Below, piece after piece: positions 63,356 to 64,000 of a DNA stretch of 64,000 nucleotides. Both the position numbers and the translations under genes were made by a program. This DNA is from Diphasiastrum complanatum (lineage: Eukaryota > Streptophyta > Lycopodiopsida > Lycopodiales > Lycopodiaceae): assembly GCA_029204225.1 (NCBI GenBank), contig CM055111.1:30232717-30296716 (forward strand). The letters run 5' to 3'. The notes below the pieces were generated by a model. It searched no databases. It was given only the letters and a program-made list of their open reading frames with translations, and was not told the DNA's origin. Within the stretch, counting starts at the first letter, position 1; every line of letters starts with the position of its first letter.

Positions 63356-64000
63356 TGTGAAGAATTGAAAAAGATTATCTATGTTAGATATAGGGGTCTT
63401 ATGTTTTTTACATCAAGCATCTAGGTGTAGGATGTTGATAGGAATAAATTTGGCATAGATGGCAAATTATGCGTTTCCACTTGTAATGCCACTATTGAGC
63501 CAAAATAGAGTAAGAGGCTAAACACGTGCCAATTAGAGTGTAGACAAGTGTAAAGCTTTTGTTTGATGAATTCCAAGAGGTCCAATAGGATTTAGAGGTG
63601 GAACCTTGTGAGGTCCAATAGGAAATTTAGGTATGCTTGAATATAGTCCAATAGAATTAAGAGGTGCATGGATCAATGGTCCAATAGGATCAAGAGGTGA
63701 CAAAGTATGGTCCAATAATAGTTAAGCATAGTGGTAGCTCGTGGATCTACTAGTATCATTGTACTCCTCATTTTGAATCTAATTGATTTGGTGATTTCAT
63801 GGATTTTGTGAGTTATTGAATTTCTAGCTTTCTCTCTCTGCCCGAGAGCTCATGATGATTTTTCTCTCTCTACTCGAGGAGAGCAGCTTGTTTTACTTAG
63901 ATTATTTTTTGAATACAGAGTTGGAAGTGATTGAATGCATGTAGTATGTTTTGCCATAGAATCAAAGATAGATCTTGAATCTCAATCTAGTCTTGATCTT
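63356..64000 (+). repeat. Copia G 3' LTR (partial, cut by window end)
   Basis: Matches 57910-58549. It has an extra segment around 63845-63875 (AGCTCATGATGATTTTTCTC) and lacks about 20 bp present in the 5' LTR. Around 65 bp should lie beyond the window. Confidence 0.93.

Larger units (their letters stand above)
57910..64000 (+). mobile_element. Copia G, nearly intact retrotransposon (runs off window)
   Basis: 5' LTR 57910-58614, PBS TGGTATCAGAGC 58615-58626, polyprotein 59362-63341 with two lesions, purine tract TTTTTTAGGAGGAG ending 63355, 3' LTR from 63356 to beyond 64000. The LTRs are nearly identical apart from a few substitutions and two short indels, so insertion was recent compared with the other elements. 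Target duplication cannot be checked because the right end lies outside. Confidence 0.95.

Overview
The window looks like repeat-dense nuclear DNA of a land plant. It is AT-rich, with spliced fragments of a malectin-like/leucine-rich-repeat receptor kinase (a plant gene family), many Ty1/Copia and Ty3/Gypsy retrotransposons, initiator-methionine-tRNA primer-binding sites (TGGTATCAGAGC), and several long (AG)n/(CT)n tracts. No bacterial-style operons, rRNA or complete tRNA genes were seen. Sequence alone does not fix the lineage; the repeat load and the methylase-like remnant would suit a large-genome, possibly non-flowering, plant, but that is inference.

Layout. 1-620: a possible inverted-repeat element. 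748-2192: a duplicated intron segment. 2191-4581 (+): seven exons for the membrane segment and kinase domain of a receptor kinase, phase-consistent but with a TAA next to the catalytic loop. 4.6-9.1 kb: AT-rich DNA with a minus-strand DNA-methylase-like remnant, a Gypsy scrap, an LTR-like end and a Copia gag scrap. 9168-15590: a Copia element with two 640-bp LTRs and a 5-bp target duplication (TATCA), interrupted by a minus-strand non-autonomous LTR element and lacking its reverse transcriptase. 15.6-21 kb: degenerate repeats, an unrecognised decayed ORF, a Gypsy scrap and an unrecognised 159-codon ORF.

21.1-30.1 kb: signal-peptide exon and first malectin exon of a receptor kinase on +, then a Copia 5' half plus a second Copia fragment, then the second malectin half and three LRR exons on the minus strand (29183 down to 25556). 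30.4-44.2 kb: a mosaic of Gypsy and Copia scraps, with chimeric junctions near 41060 and 43477. 44.6-48.95 kb: one Copia family with LTR copies in opposite orientations. 48.95-53.1 kb: a 5'-truncated Copia element. 55.5-57.8 kb: minus-strand Gypsy integrase and Copia integrase fragments. 57910 to the window end: a young, nearly intact Copia element with a 1179-codon open polyprotein frame; its 3' LTR runs off the edge.

The receptor-kinase pieces carry complementary, non-overlapping coding segments (signal peptide + malectin N half; malectin C half + LRRs; membrane segment + kinase) in three places and two orientations, and their splice phases fit where testable. The best reading is one ancestral gene, or close paralogues, broken by rearrangement among retrotransposons. 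No host gene in the window appears intact.
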